This document shows positions 17,074 to 25,151 of a stretch of 64,000 bases of DNA, piece after piece (within the stretch, counting starts at the first letter, position 1; each line of letters starts with the position of its first letter). The stretch spans positions 26,822 to 90,821 of the forward strand of contig JAJECN010000042.1 of NCBI GenBank assembly GCA_022821965.1. The letters are read 5' to 3'. This DNA is from Candidatus Poribacteria bacterium. GTDB taxonomy: Bacteria > Poribacteria > WGA-4E > WGA-3G. The translations under genes were made by a program, and so were the position numbers. The notes beneath the pieces were generated by a model. It had not been told where the DNA came from, ran no database searches, and was given only the letters and a program-made list of their open reading frames with translations.

Positions 17074-18237
17074 CTAATTAGTCTCCAATCGAAGGATATC
17101 GAGCGCGTTCTGGGCGAAGATACGACGGTGTAAGTCTTCAGGGAGTTTCGGGAAAACCGTTACCGGATCGTTCCAGTCGAAATGCGGGAAATCCGAGCAG
17201 AATATTAATGTTTCATCTGCATGGAGCATCTCCAACATCTGGTACATCTGCTCCGGTTTTTCAGGTTCGTGCATCGGCTGTGATCCAATTCGGATATGTT
17301 CACGGAAATACTCACTTGGCAGGCGTTTCAACCACGGTGTCTGGTCGCGTAGTGCTTTCCAGTCAGTATCGAGATGCCACATCACCGGCACCGCCCACAT
17401 CTGTTGCGCTTCAATAAGTGCGAACTTGAGGTTGGGAAACTTCTCAAAGACCCCTTCACAGATCAGAGATGTCGCGTGTGAACTGGCGACGTAAGGTCGG
17501 CTCATCCGAGATTCCATGTAGTAGGTGGGATGTCCAACCGGAGTTGGCGTGTTTCGGGTTGCACCGCCGCCACCACCAATATGGGACACGATGGGAAGCC
17601 CATGCGCCTCACACGCTTCCCAGATAGGGTGATAGAATCGGTTGCCAAACGGACGACTCGTCCCCATCGGCACCATGACAGCAGCAGTGTCCTTACGTTG
17701 AGCGAGTCTGTTAATCTCTTCTACGGCTTGCGGCGGATCGGATGGAGAGATGAGAATCGCATTCACAACGCGTTCATCCTTATCAAGCCAATGTTCGATT
17801 GTCCAATCGTTAAAGGCGCGACAAAGCGCAGCCGCCCAATCCGGGTCCGGTAATCCAGAATATCCGTAGAATGGGGGAGGCCCTGTAAGCAGTGCGACAT
17901 CAATATTCCAGACATCCAGATGCTCCTCTTGGAGGAACTCTAATGTGAAGTTGAAATCTCTCGGATCGCCGCCGGAGTTCTTAGGTGTCGATTCGATGGC
18001 ATCTTCGACTCGCCCTTTGAGGTCTACGCGGTTGCTCCGAATAGGGATGTTGGGATACCCGCCGAGATGTAGCCCTTGGTCGAGGAGATGTTCTTGATAG
18101 AATTTTGACAGGTAAGGTAACAGTTGCGTTGGGTGACGAAAATTGTGGTGAACATCACAATCAACAATAGCGATACCATCTTTCGGTTTCGCAGTCCAAC
18201 CCGGCGCGGTCACAGGTGTTGATCCAATTTGACGCAT
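17074..18237 (-). CDS. Amidohydrolase-family metal-dependent hydrolase or decarboxylase
   Basis: 387 residues from ATG 18237, chosen because AAGGAGG lies 7 nt upstream; the longer reading to 18306 lacks such a site. The amidohydrolase-2 type pattern is visible: DCDVHHNF at the N-terminus, a metal His in PIVSHIGGG, and FCSDFPHFDW near the C-terminus. Related proteins include ACMSD-type decarboxylases and lactone hydrolases. Substrate unknown. It is followed by the Rieske gene and preceded by PhyH and the aminotransferase on the same strand. Confidence 0.82.
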   Translation of the reverse strand: MRQIGSTPVTAPGWTAKPKDGIAIVDCDVHHNFRHPTQLLPYLSKFYQEHLLDQGLHLGGYPNIPIRSNRVDLKGRVEDAIESTPKNSGGDPRDFNFTLEFLQEEHLDVWNIDVALLTGPPPFYGYSGLPDPDWAAALCRAFNDWTIEHWLDKDERVVNAILISPSDPPQAVEEINRLAQRKDTAAVMVPMGTSRPFGNRFYHPIWEACEAHGLPIVSHIGGGGGATRNTPTPVGHPTYYMESRMSRPYVASSHATSLICEGVFEKFPNLKFALIEAQQMWAVPVMWHLDTDWKALRDQTPWLKRLPSEYFREHIRIGSQPMHEPEKPEQMYQMLEMLHADETLIFCSDFPHFDWNDPVTVFPKLPEDLHRRIFAQNALDILRLETN

Positions 18238-18327
18238 GTAAACACCTCCTTTTTTAGCGGCGTTCAGTTTTCGGTTAACAACACCCTCTTGTCCGATAAC
18301 TGACAACCGATAACCGAGAATTATTAA

Positions 18328-19215
18328 CTAATGCCGGTACGTTTCACCGATTAGGTTATTGGCAGCACGAACGGGGCGGAAAAGGGTTTGCCGCTTGGCA
18401 GGCATCTCTTCAAGCAGCTTTGGATGCGGATCCCAATCGTGCCACTTGCTATTGACAGTGTTGTAACAACTGAAAATTGCGAGGCGATCGTTTTCCTCAT
18501 TCGTCCAAGTATGCGTACTATGTGTCAACGCCTCCGTGAAAAAGAGGAGTGAGCCAGCAGGACACTCGTAGGTATCCCAGATAAGCGAATCCTGACTTCG
18601 GATTGTGTCGGGTGCTGTGTAGACAGCTTTATGGCTCGCCGTAATAAATAGCGTGCCGCCCTGCCGATATTTAACAGGATTGAGTTCCCAAACGATGCGA
18701 GTTAATCCGCTATACCCTCTGCCCGGAATACACCGGTAGAGGTGCGAATCACCGGGAAAACGGAGCATCCCGTTTCCATTGTGGGGTCCAAAGTTTCCAT
18801 CGCCGACAGTGCGATGGAACAAGCTACACGATTCCATCCGGAAGCCATAGCACTCTTGGCTCGACAATGCTGGATGTGCGAGAAATTCATTGAGAAAACC
18901 GATGACATTCGGGTGGTCGGCAAGGCGTTGCATCGGACCACCGAGCGGGGAGCGTTCATGCTCCGGAATCGACTCCGGTTCGTGGCGGAGTTTATACCCG
19001 AACTCCTGCATCTCTGCGAGTTCATCGCCCGACAGCACACCGGGCACCAAGAGCCACCCACGCATATCAAAGAGGTATTTCTGTTCCTGCGTCGGTGGGA
19101 CGACGGGTGTACCATCAGAGGTTGTTTCCGTGAGTTGTGCGTTATCAATGTCGAGTGCTGCGCCGAGGTTTTTATCTACAATAAAAGGTTTTGTGTGATC
19201 TGTGACTTGTGCCAT
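18328..19215 (-). CDS. Phytanoyl-CoA dioxygenase family protein
   Basis: 295 residues from ATG 19215; the AAAGGA site fits this start better than the ATG three codons earlier. The PhyH pattern includes the distal His and Arg (ALTHSTHTWTNEENDRLAIF) and a segment around FGPHNGNG where an HxD motif is not obvious, so the iron ligands are not fully assigned. The family performs 2-oxoglutarate-dependent hydroxylation and is strongly expanded in Poribacteria. A second, clearer member fused to HEAT repeats lies at 21533. Confidence 0.8.
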   Translation of the reverse strand: MAQVTDHTKPFIVDKNLGAALDIDNAQLTETTSDGTPVVPPTQEQKYLFDMRGWLLVPGVLSGDELAEMQEFGYKLRHEPESIPEHERSPLGGPMQRLADHPNVIGFLNEFLAHPALSSQECYGFRMESCSLFHRTVGDGNFGPHNGNGMLRFPGDSHLYRCIPGRGYSGLTRIVWELNPVKYRQGGTLFITASHKAVYTAPDTIRSQDSLIWDTYECPAGSLLFFTEALTHSTHTWTNEENDRLAIFSCYNTVNSKWHDWDPHPKLLEEMPAKRQTLFRPVRAANNLIGETYRH

Positions 19216-19236
19216 AATAAACATCCTTTGTATTGG

Positions 19237-19316
19237 CTATCGGCTGTCGGCTATCAGTAAAGACCTAAGCGTTCCAGAAACGCTTTTCTTTGCTGACTGC
19301 TGATGGCTGATGGCTA
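19237..19316. repeat. Intergenic CTGAT-type repeat with small hairpin
   Basis: The gap between PhyH and the aminotransferase carries GGCTATCGGCTGTCGGCTAT on the left and GCTGACTGCTGATGGCTGAT on the right around a small perfect inverted repeat AGCGTT/AACGCT (near 19268-19284). It is worded like the gaps at 7526-7711 and 38639-38663. Confidence 0.45.
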
Positions 19317-19325
19317 TTCTTCTTC

Positions 19326-20531
19326 CTATACGGCTTTTGCGCGTTTGAGGGCATCTTCAGAAACACTGAGTGTCTTCGCAACGTCTTCATCGGTATGCGA
19401 CATGGACATAAACCAGATATGTCCTTCCGGCAGGTATAAACCACCGTCCAAGGTCGCTTCATAGAAGGTTTTGTTGAATCGCTGTTGCTTTTCGTCATCA
19501 CTATCGGCACTTAAACCGAAGAAGGGCATCGGTCCGATACCACCGACGCGGGCGTTATCAATACCGAGACGAGCGGTCATCTCTCTGTAACCATCCAACA
19601 ATTTCTGTCCCTGTTTCCACATAAAGGCGACACCGTCCTTCGCCTCAAGTTCCTCAATTGTAGCAATTGCTGCAGCGACGAGTGATACTTCGCCGTGGAA
19701 GGTCGCGGCGACCCAAACATCGCTCACTTCATCCATGATTTCCTTTTTCCCGACGACGACAGCCGTTGCAAACCCGTTCGCGAGTGCCTTCCCAAAAACA
19801 GACATATCGGGGGTGACACCGAAGTATTCCTGCGCACCACCTAAAGAATAACGGAATCCCGTTTTGACTTCATCGAAAATCATCAACGCCCCGTTAGCAT
19901 TGACGAGTTTCTTTGCTTCTTCAAGGTATCCGTCTTTCGGGAGATCATGCCCGGAGGGTTCCATAATCAAACATGCAATCTCATCAGGATGCGCTTTAAA
20001 GAGGTCGGCAAGTCCTTCAAGATCGTTGAAATCAACGCTGAGTGTCGCAGCAGCGGAGCCCGGCAGATGTCCGCGTGCGTGGCTACACCAATCGTGCCAT
20101 CCGTGATACCCCGACCGAATCACCTTTTCCCTACCCGTATACGCGCGAGCGAACTTAATCGCGCCGGTCGTCGCGTCTGATCCACCAACAAAGTAGGCGA
20201 CTCTATCCGCCGACGGAATGATCTCCACTAATTTCTCGGCGAGTTCCACCTCAAGTGTATGCCCGAAATTATAGACATTCCCACGCTCCACGAGGTATTT
20301 CGTGACTGTATCAATCACGGTGGGGTACGCATGTCCAAGGATCATAGGTCCGTATCCCATCAGATAGTCAATATAGTCGTTTCCATCGGCATCCCAGAAA
20401 TGCGCGCCCTTCGCACCTGCAATCATAATAGGTCTCGGTGGCTGGCTCTGTTTATGGGGTTGCCCACCGCCGACCAGTGCGGCTTTCGCGCGTTTCTGCC
20501 ACGCAAGCGATTTTTCAAAACTCCGTCCCAT
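19326..20531 (-). CDS. Class III PLP aminotransferase (glutamate-1-semialdehyde aminomutase-like)
   Basis: 401 residues from ATG 20531, with GGAGG 7 nt upstream; an earlier ATG at 20552 lacks a site. Fold-type I motifs are present: FVGGSDATTGAIKFAR (phosphate binding), IFDEVKTGFR and the PLP lysine in SVFGKALANG. HGWHDW is typical of the aminomutase-like branch. A role in transamination of a small amino compound is inferred. It heads the leftward run aminotransferase-PhyH-amidohydrolase-Rieske, which could form one degradative pathway. Confidence 0.85.
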   Translation of the reverse strand: MGRSFEKSLAWQKRAKAALVGGGQPHKQSQPPRPIMIAGAKGAHFWDADGNDYIDYLMGYGPMILGHAYPTVIDTVTKYLVERGNVYNFGHTLEVELAEKLVEIIPSADRVAYFVGGSDATTGAIKFARAYTGREKVIRSGYHGWHDWCSHARGHLPGSAAATLSVDFNDLEGLADLFKAHPDEIACLIMEPSGHDLPKDGYLEEAKKLVNANGALMIFDEVKTGFRYSLGGAQEYFGVTPDMSVFGKALANGFATAVVVGKKEIMDEVSDVWVAATFHGEVSLVAAAIATIEELEAKDGVAFMWKQGQKLLDGYREMTARLGIDNARVGGIGPMPFFGLSADSDDEKQQRFNKTFYEATLDGGLYLPEGHIWFMSMSHTDEDVAKTLSVSEDALKRAKAV

Positions 20532-20804
20532 GCTGAAACCTCCAATATTCATATCCTATGTGTTAAGTTTCGCTTTAATTTTTAATAATTTTAACATAAT
20601 TGTGGATTTGATGGGAGATTTTTTTCTGAGTGCATTAAAGGCATTCAGTTTTTAGAAAATATCGGTTTTTTTTCGTCTTTTTTTTAATCCAATGCGGTGT
20701 TTTTGCGGGCGTTTCTGTAAGGAAACTGCATTTACTGGACCTGGGGCGAAAACACGACCAAAGCACGGAAAACCGAATGGACCTGGTCAGCAACACCAAC
20801 GCTC
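20532..20804. other. AT-rich divergent intergenic region with one hairpin
   Basis: No gene seen. The stretch is AT-rich near the aminotransferase start. It contains an imperfect hairpin CTGAGTGC/GCATTCAG (20626-20648, one G-T pair) followed by TTTTT on the plus strand. That resembles a weak terminator, although no rightward gene precedes it. Confidence 0.35.
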
Positions 20805-20833
20805 TTGAAAATTTCTCGCCCGTGGTGTATAAT
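20805..20833 (+). promoter_or_regulatory. Strong promoter giving a leaderless toxin mRNA
   Basis: TTGAAA (20805-20810) and a perfect TATAAT (20828-20833) are separated by 17 bp. The expected transcription start, 6-8 nt after the -10 box, falls on or next to the A of the toxin ATG at 20840. No ribosome site precedes that ATG, which supports leaderless translation. Confidence 0.65.
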
Positions 20834-20839
20834 TGTTTC

Positions 20840-21160
20840 ATGGATATACAGATTTACCAGGACGAAAACGGAAATGAGCCGTTTGAGCAGTGGCTTTCTT
20901 CAATCCAAGACAACCCAACTTGGGCACGAATCGACAACCGTCTCAAACGGGTCCGGTTAGGTCTGTTAGGCGACCATCGTTTTATAGGTGAAGGTGTGTT
21001 TGAGTTACGGTTGGATTTCGGTCCTGGCTACCGGATTTATTTTGGTAGAATCGGGCGTGAAAACATTTTGCTTCTAACGGGTGGAGATAAAAATTCGCAG
21101 CGGAGGGACATCGCGGTAGCAAAACGGTATTGGAAGCATTTTAAGGAGTCAATGCGATGA
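20840..21160 (+). CDS. RelE/HigB-type toxin of a type II toxin-antitoxin pair
   Basis: 106 residues starting at ATG 20840; the longer reading from 20777 crosses the promoter. The sequence (DENGNEPFEQWLSSI, VFELRLDFGPGYRIYFGR, ILLLTGGDKNSQRRDIAVAK) is typical of the phage-Gp49-like HigB/RelE group that cleaves mRNA on ribosomes. Basic residues near the C-terminus and the GPGYR motif are kept, so it is probably active. The antitoxin follows with a 4-bp ATGA overlap. The promoter suggests a leaderless transcript, so toxin and antitoxin yields could differ. Confidence 0.88.
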   Translation: MDIQIYQDENGNEPFEQWLSSIQDNPTWARIDNRLKRVRLGLLGDHRFIGEGVFELRLDFGPGYRIYFGRIGRENILLLTGGDKNSQRRDIAVAKRYWKHFKESMR

Positions 21161-21474
21161 AAAAATACAGGAACTACGAAGAAAGCCTCAAGGAGCGATT
21201 GGTAGATTCGGCGTATGCCAAGGAGTATCTTGCCGTAGCACTTGAGGAATATGAGGAAGATGGAAACATCGAAGCGTTTTTGCTTGCAGTTAGAGACGTG
21301 GCAAACGCCCAAGGGAATCCATCAAAGTTAGCAGCGCATGTCCAATTGGATCACCAGAGTCTTCACGAAGAATTGTCCGAAAATGGGACTCTGCCATTTA
21401 ATACAATCGGTGCGATTTTGCACGGACTCGGTTTTAAGTTTTCAATAGAGTCGCTTGAGAAAGGTCCCCAATGA
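21157..21474 (+). CDS. Antitoxin of the HigA-like (addiction module antidote) family
   Basis: 105 residues. An N-terminal helical part (ESLKERLVDSAYAKEYLAVALEEYEED) is followed by a helix-turn-helix (VRDVANAQGNPSKLAAHVQLDHQSLHEELSENGTLPFNTIGAILHGLGF), as in the antitoxin partners of Gp49-like toxins. It should bind the toxin and repress the shared promoter at 20805-20833. Its start overlaps the toxin stop by 4 bp, indicating coupled translation. Confidence 0.88.
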   Translation: MKKYRNYEESLKERLVDSAYAKEYLAVALEEYEEDGNIEAFLLAVRDVANAQGNPSKLAAHVQLDHQSLHEELSENGTLPFNTIGAILHGLGFKFSIESLEKGPQ

Positions 21475-21532
21475 TTTGGGTGTGGTACAATAAAATCCAT
21501 AGCAAGCTTCAGAAAAGAGGAGAGGATATAAA

Positions 21533-22906
21533 ATGGCAGTACACCTCTTAAACGACGCGCAGATGCGACATTTCATTGTGAACGGTTTTGTGACCGTTAC
21601 AACTGAGTTGCCCGCGCAATTTCACGATGCGGTCTACGAAAAGACGGTAAGCGTCTTTGATAAGGAAGGGAATCCGGGTAATAACCTTTTACCAAGGATA
21701 CCAGAGATTCAGCAAGTCTTTGACGATCCGAACGTTAGCGGTGCCTTGATAAGTCTGCTTGGACCGGACTATTACATGCAACCGCACCGGCATCCACATT
21801 ATAATCCGCCCGGTAGTAAAGGACAAGGCATGCACCAAGACGGCGGAAAACGCTGGTCGCACCATACACGTAGGCTGCTGGTCTTCTATTATCCACAAGA
21901 CACGCCCATTGAATTGGGACCGACCGGTGTGGTCCCGATGAGCCACTACTTTAGTACAAGCGAAGGTTCGGGGGTCTCGCCGGAACAACCCATCACAGGC
22001 GAAGCGGGAACGGTTGCGTTCGCGAATTATGACCTGTGGCACCGCGCAATGCCTAACAGCAGCGAGAAGAAACGCTATATGATGAAATTCCTCTACGCTC
22101 GGATGTCAGAACCGCAGGAACCCACTTGGGCGAATAAGGAAACGGATTGGGCAAATGGGACTTCTGTCGGACCGGCTGAATATCAAGAAATGTTCCGACA
22201 CCTTTGGGACTGGCATCAAGCGGTGGAAGATAGCGACACGAACGGAACATCAAATGGTGAATCGCTGTCGGGTTTAATCAGCGCGCTTAACAGCACATCG
22301 GAATCGACAGGGCTGCAGGCAGCTTACGAATTGCCACGATTTGGCGAGAAGGCAGTGCCTGCTTTGGTGCGGTGTCTGCAAGATGAGTCCGAGATGACGC
22401 GGCGAAATGCCTGTTATGCGCTCAATGCAGTGGGAACCCCGACTGTTGAGGCATTGCAGGAGGCGTTGAAAGATTCTCGTGAATACGTGCGCGATAACGC
22501 AGCAGAAGCACTCGGTGATTTAGGAAATAAGGCAGAACCAGTAGTGCCTGCGTTGGTAGAGATGCTAAAGGATGCATCCGGTTCCGTACGTTCGCACACG
22601 ATAGAGGCATTAGGCACAACAAGCCAATCGAGTGCGATTGCAGTTCCGGGTCTCGTGAAGGCATTGGAGGATCCGCACGATGGCGCGAGGCGAAATGCGG
22701 TATTCGCATTGGCGAGGATCGGTAAGGATGCCGATGGTGCAGTTGAAGGACTACAAAATGTGCTGTTCGATGACAACCGCTATGTCCGCGGCGATGCGGT
22801 TCACGCGCTTTACCGGATCGGGACACCGGCGGCAAAGTCGGTATTGATCCGCTATCTCGCAACGACGCGTTGGTGCCCGTTAACCTCAAAAGAAAGCACG
22901 TTTTAG
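21533..22906 (+). CDS. PhyH dioxygenase fused to HEAT repeats
   Basis: 457 residues. Residues 1-200 are a phytanoyl-CoA dioxygenase domain with the iron ligands HQD (His101, Asp103) and distal His170 (LWHRAM), plus Arg181 for 2-oxoglutarate. Residues about 225-445 carry PBS-lyase/HEAT repeats of about 30 residues (ALVRCLQDESEMTRRNACYAL, ALKDSREYVRDNAAEALGDLG, EMLKDASGSVRSHTIEALG). GAGGAG lies upstream. The joint architecture suggests that the oxygenase binds a protein or cofactor-bearing partner. The C-terminal 15 residues look unrelated to HEAT and may be read-through of an ancestral stop. Confidence 0.85.
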   Translation: MAVHLLNDAQMRHFIVNGFVTVTTELPAQFHDAVYEKTVSVFDKEGNPGNNLLPRIPEIQQVFDDPNVSGALISLLGPDYYMQPHRHPHYNPPGSKGQGMHQDGGKRWSHHTRRLLVFYYPQDTPIELGPTGVVPMSHYFSTSEGSGVSPEQPITGEAGTVAFANYDLWHRAMPNSSEKKRYMMKFLYARMSEPQEPTWANKETDWANGTSVGPAEYQEMFRHLWDWHQAVEDSDTNGTSNGESLSGLISALNSTSESTGLQAAYELPRFGEKAVPALVRCLQDESEMTRRNACYALNAVGTPTVEALQEALKDSREYVRDNAAEALGDLGNKAEPVVPALVEMLKDASGSVRSHTIEALGTTSQSSAIAVPGLVKALEDPHDGARRNAVFALARIGKDADGAVEGLQNVLFDDNRYVRGDAVHALYRIGTPAAKSVLIRYLATTRWCPLTSKESTF

Positions 22907-22916
22907 AGAAAGATTG

Positions 22917-22976
22917 GAGGATTGGAAGATTGGAAGGGCATTCTTCCATTCTTCCACCCTTCCGTCCTTCGATTCT
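22917..22976. repeat. GGAAG/CTTCC inverted repeat between convergent genes
   Basis: Tandem ATTGGAGG/ATTGGAAG units are followed by complementary CTTCCATTCTTCC and CTTCCACCCTTCC units, giving an imperfect stem (12 of 13 pairs for the inner arms) between the PhyH-HEAT stop and the convergent SDR stop. There is no T-tract, so it is not a classical terminator. Confidence 0.45.
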
Positions 22977-23001
22977 TTATATCCGTGATTTTTCCGATCC
23001 G

Positions 23002-23718
23002 CTACGTAAAAAATTCCTCATTGTGCGGTCGGACATCCACCTCAAAAGTCCACGCGCTCCGTTCCTGCTGTACCAAAGCCCAATAGGTATCCGCAATCGC
23101 ATCGGGTTCAAGGAGCGGTTCATTTTCACTGAGCTTATAGCGTTGTCGCACGCCCGGTGTATCAATAACACCATCAACAATCACATGGGCGACATGAATG
23201 CCGTGCGGACCGACTTCGCGCGCGAGTGCCGAGGCTAAACCTCGGGTCGCATACTTGGCACTACTGAACGCCAACGCGCCTGCCCTCCCACGGACAGCAG
23301 AGGTTGCACCTGTAAATATAATGTCTCCGCCGCCCTTTTTAAGCATCCCCGGTACCACCTGTTTTGAACAGAGGAACCCACCGAGGGTGCAGACGCGCCA
23401 CGCCCCTTCAAACGCTTCAGGTGTGAGGTCTGCGAAACTTCCCCACGCAGCGTTCCCAGCATGATTCACCAAGATGTCAGGGTCTCCGAGCTCTTCTCGA
23501 ATACGATCAAAACTTTGATCCACCTGATCAGGTTCGGTAATATCTGTTGGGATCGGAATGGCTGTGCGTCCGGATTTTGCCAATCGCGTGGATAGGTTTT
23601 TAATGTAGGCGGACGAGCGCGATAGGAGTGCTACGTTACATCCCTCTTCTACAAATTTACGGGCGAGTGCAGCCCCTAAGCCAGGACCGACACCGGCGAT
23701 AACGGCTATTTTTTCCAT
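23002..23718 (-). CDS. Short-chain dehydrogenase/reductase with Phe at the catalytic Tyr position
   Basis: 238 residues from ATG 23718, 6 nt after AAAGGA; the ATG at 23739 is less likely. The cofactor motif is GVGPGLGAALARK (TGxxxGxG-like) and the active-site strand is FTGATSAVRG. The usual YxxxK is replaced by FSSAKYATRGL: Phe sits where the catalytic Tyr should be, with Lys kept. Such members are known but their chemistry is not the classical one. NNAG is represented by VNHAGNA. Oxidoreductase activity is therefore uncertain. Confidence 0.82.
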   Translation of the reverse strand: MEKIAVIAGVGPGLGAALARKFVEEGCNVALLSRSSAYIKNLSTRLAKSGRTAIPIPTDITEPDQVDQSFDRIREELGDPDILVNHAGNAAWGSFADLTPEAFEGAWRVCTLGGFLCSKQVVPGMLKKGGGDIIFTGATSAVRGRAGALAFSSAKYATRGLASALAREVGPHGIHVAHVIVDGVIDTPGVRQRYKLSENEPLLEPDAIADTYWALVQQERSAWTFEVDVRPHNEEFFT

Positions 23719-23845
23719 AGTAATTCCTTTAGGACTCATGAAAATTTGGGAGTTGGTCTACCTTGCGTACAATATGTTCTATATAGACGAAAATTTAGAA
23801 ATTGGGTTTCACTTGCGGTTCAATCCACCCTACATTCTTCGCGAA

Positions 23846-23874
23846 AAGAGGTGCGACCAGAAATCGCACCTCTT
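23846..23874 (-). terminator. Intrinsic terminator of the MFP-permease operon
   Basis: A perfect 11-bp stem (AAGAGGTGCGA / TCGCACCTCTT) with a 7-nt loop lies just beyond the permease stop. Read on the minus strand, it is followed by only a short T run (CTCTTTTCGCG), so termination may be moderate. Confidence 0.65.
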
Positions 23875-23881
23875 GTGTAGT

Positions 23882-25093
23882 CTACTCATGTCTGAGTGCA
23901 TCAATCGGATGAAGTTTCGCTGCTTTCCATGCTGGATAAGCACCGAAAAAGATACCTACCAACGCGCTGACAACAAAAGAAATCATTCCGTACATCGGAG
24001 AGACAAGGGTTCGCCACTCCCAGAAGGATGTCACCAGTTCTGCACCGGCTATACCGACACCAATCCCAATGATACCGCCTACGAGCGCAAGACTTGTAGA
24101 TTCGACGAGAAACTGAGCGAGGATATCGGAACGCTGTGCGCCAACGGCTTTCCGCAGCCCAATTTCTTTTGTCCGCTCCGTCACAGAAACGAGCATAATG
24201 TTCATAATACCGATGCCCCCGACAACTAACGATACCACGGCAATCCCCAAAATCAGGTTCGTAAAGGTTTGATTTGATTCTTCAAGTGTTTCCATAAATT
24301 CCGCTTGGTTACGGATATGAAAATCGGGCTCCTTGTTTATTGGGATTTTGTGTTGCTTACGGAGAAGCTCGGTTACCTCAGTTTCTGCTGCTTCAAGGAG
24401 TTTACCGTCATTCGCCTGTATACTGATGCTCGATAGATAATCCTCTCCAAAAACGCGTTTCATGGCGGTCGTATACGGGATGAAAACTTGATCGTCCGGG
24501 TTTCGCCATCCGCTCGCCCCCTTCTCCTTCATAACACCTACCACGTGGAAACCTACATTCTTAATTTTCACTGTTTGCCCGACCGGTTCCCTCTGCTCAA
24601 ATAGATTGTCAACAACGCTTTTACCGAGGACACATACCCGATCGCGGTAGCGGATTTCGCTGTCTGTAAAAAACCTGCCCTTCTCAACGGTAAAGTTCGC
24701 GGTGACGAGGTACGCAGGGGATGTACCAACGATAGTTGTGTTCGTATTTCTATTCTGGTACTTCACCTGTGCGCGACTGCTGACCTCCGGTGTAACATAC
24801 CCAAAAGTCGTTCCGCGTTCCTGTAGGGCTGCCATATCCTTAACAGTGAGACTCCTGCGTGCATCAGCAGAACCGCGTCCACGAAACCTACTTTGCCCTG
24901 GACGAACAGCGAGAATATTCGCGCCCAATGTCTGAATTCGTTCGGTGACATCGGCTTTCGCGCCCTCACCAATTGAAGTCGTCGTGATAATCGCACCCAC
25001 CCCAATGATTACGCCCAACATTGTCAACATAGATCGGAGTTTATTTGCCAATAAGGCACTTAATGCATTTGTAAGACTCTCCAAGATACTCAT
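23882..25093 (-). CDS. MacB-type ABC transporter permease (FtsX family)
   Basis: 403 residues from ATG 25093, with AGGAGG upstream; a longer reading to 25174 lacks such a site. It has an N-terminal membrane helix (SMLTMLGVIIGVGAIIT), a large MacB periplasmic core domain and three C-terminal helices (FtsX domain, GGIGIMNIMLVSVTERTKEIGLRKAVGA). The TonB-like conserved EIGLRKA motif marks the coupling region to an ATPase, but no ATPase gene is nearby. It follows the membrane fusion protein gene by 58 bp. Export of a macrolide-, peptide- or lipid-like compound is possible. Confidence 0.88.
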   Translation of the reverse strand: MSILESLTNALSALLANKLRSMLTMLGVIIGVGAIITTTSIGEGAKADVTERIQTLGANILAVRPGQSRFRGRGSADARRSLTVKDMAALQERGTTFGYVTPEVSSRAQVKYQNRNTNTTIVGTSPAYLVTANFTVEKGRFFTDSEIRYRDRVCVLGKSVVDNLFEQREPVGQTVKIKNVGFHVVGVMKEKGASGWRNPDDQVFIPYTTAMKRVFGEDYLSSISIQANDGKLLEAAETEVTELLRKQHKIPINKEPDFHIRNQAEFMETLEESNQTFTNLILGIAVVSLVVGGIGIMNIMLVSVTERTKEIGLRKAVGAQRSDILAQFLVESTSLALVGGIIGIGVGIAGAELVTSFWEWRTLVSPMYGMISFVVSALVGIFFGAYPAWKAAKLHPIDALRHE

Positions 25094-25151
25094 AGCATCT
25101 CCTCCTATGCGTGGTTGCCTTCTTCCACACCTAAAAACTAACCGATAGTAT

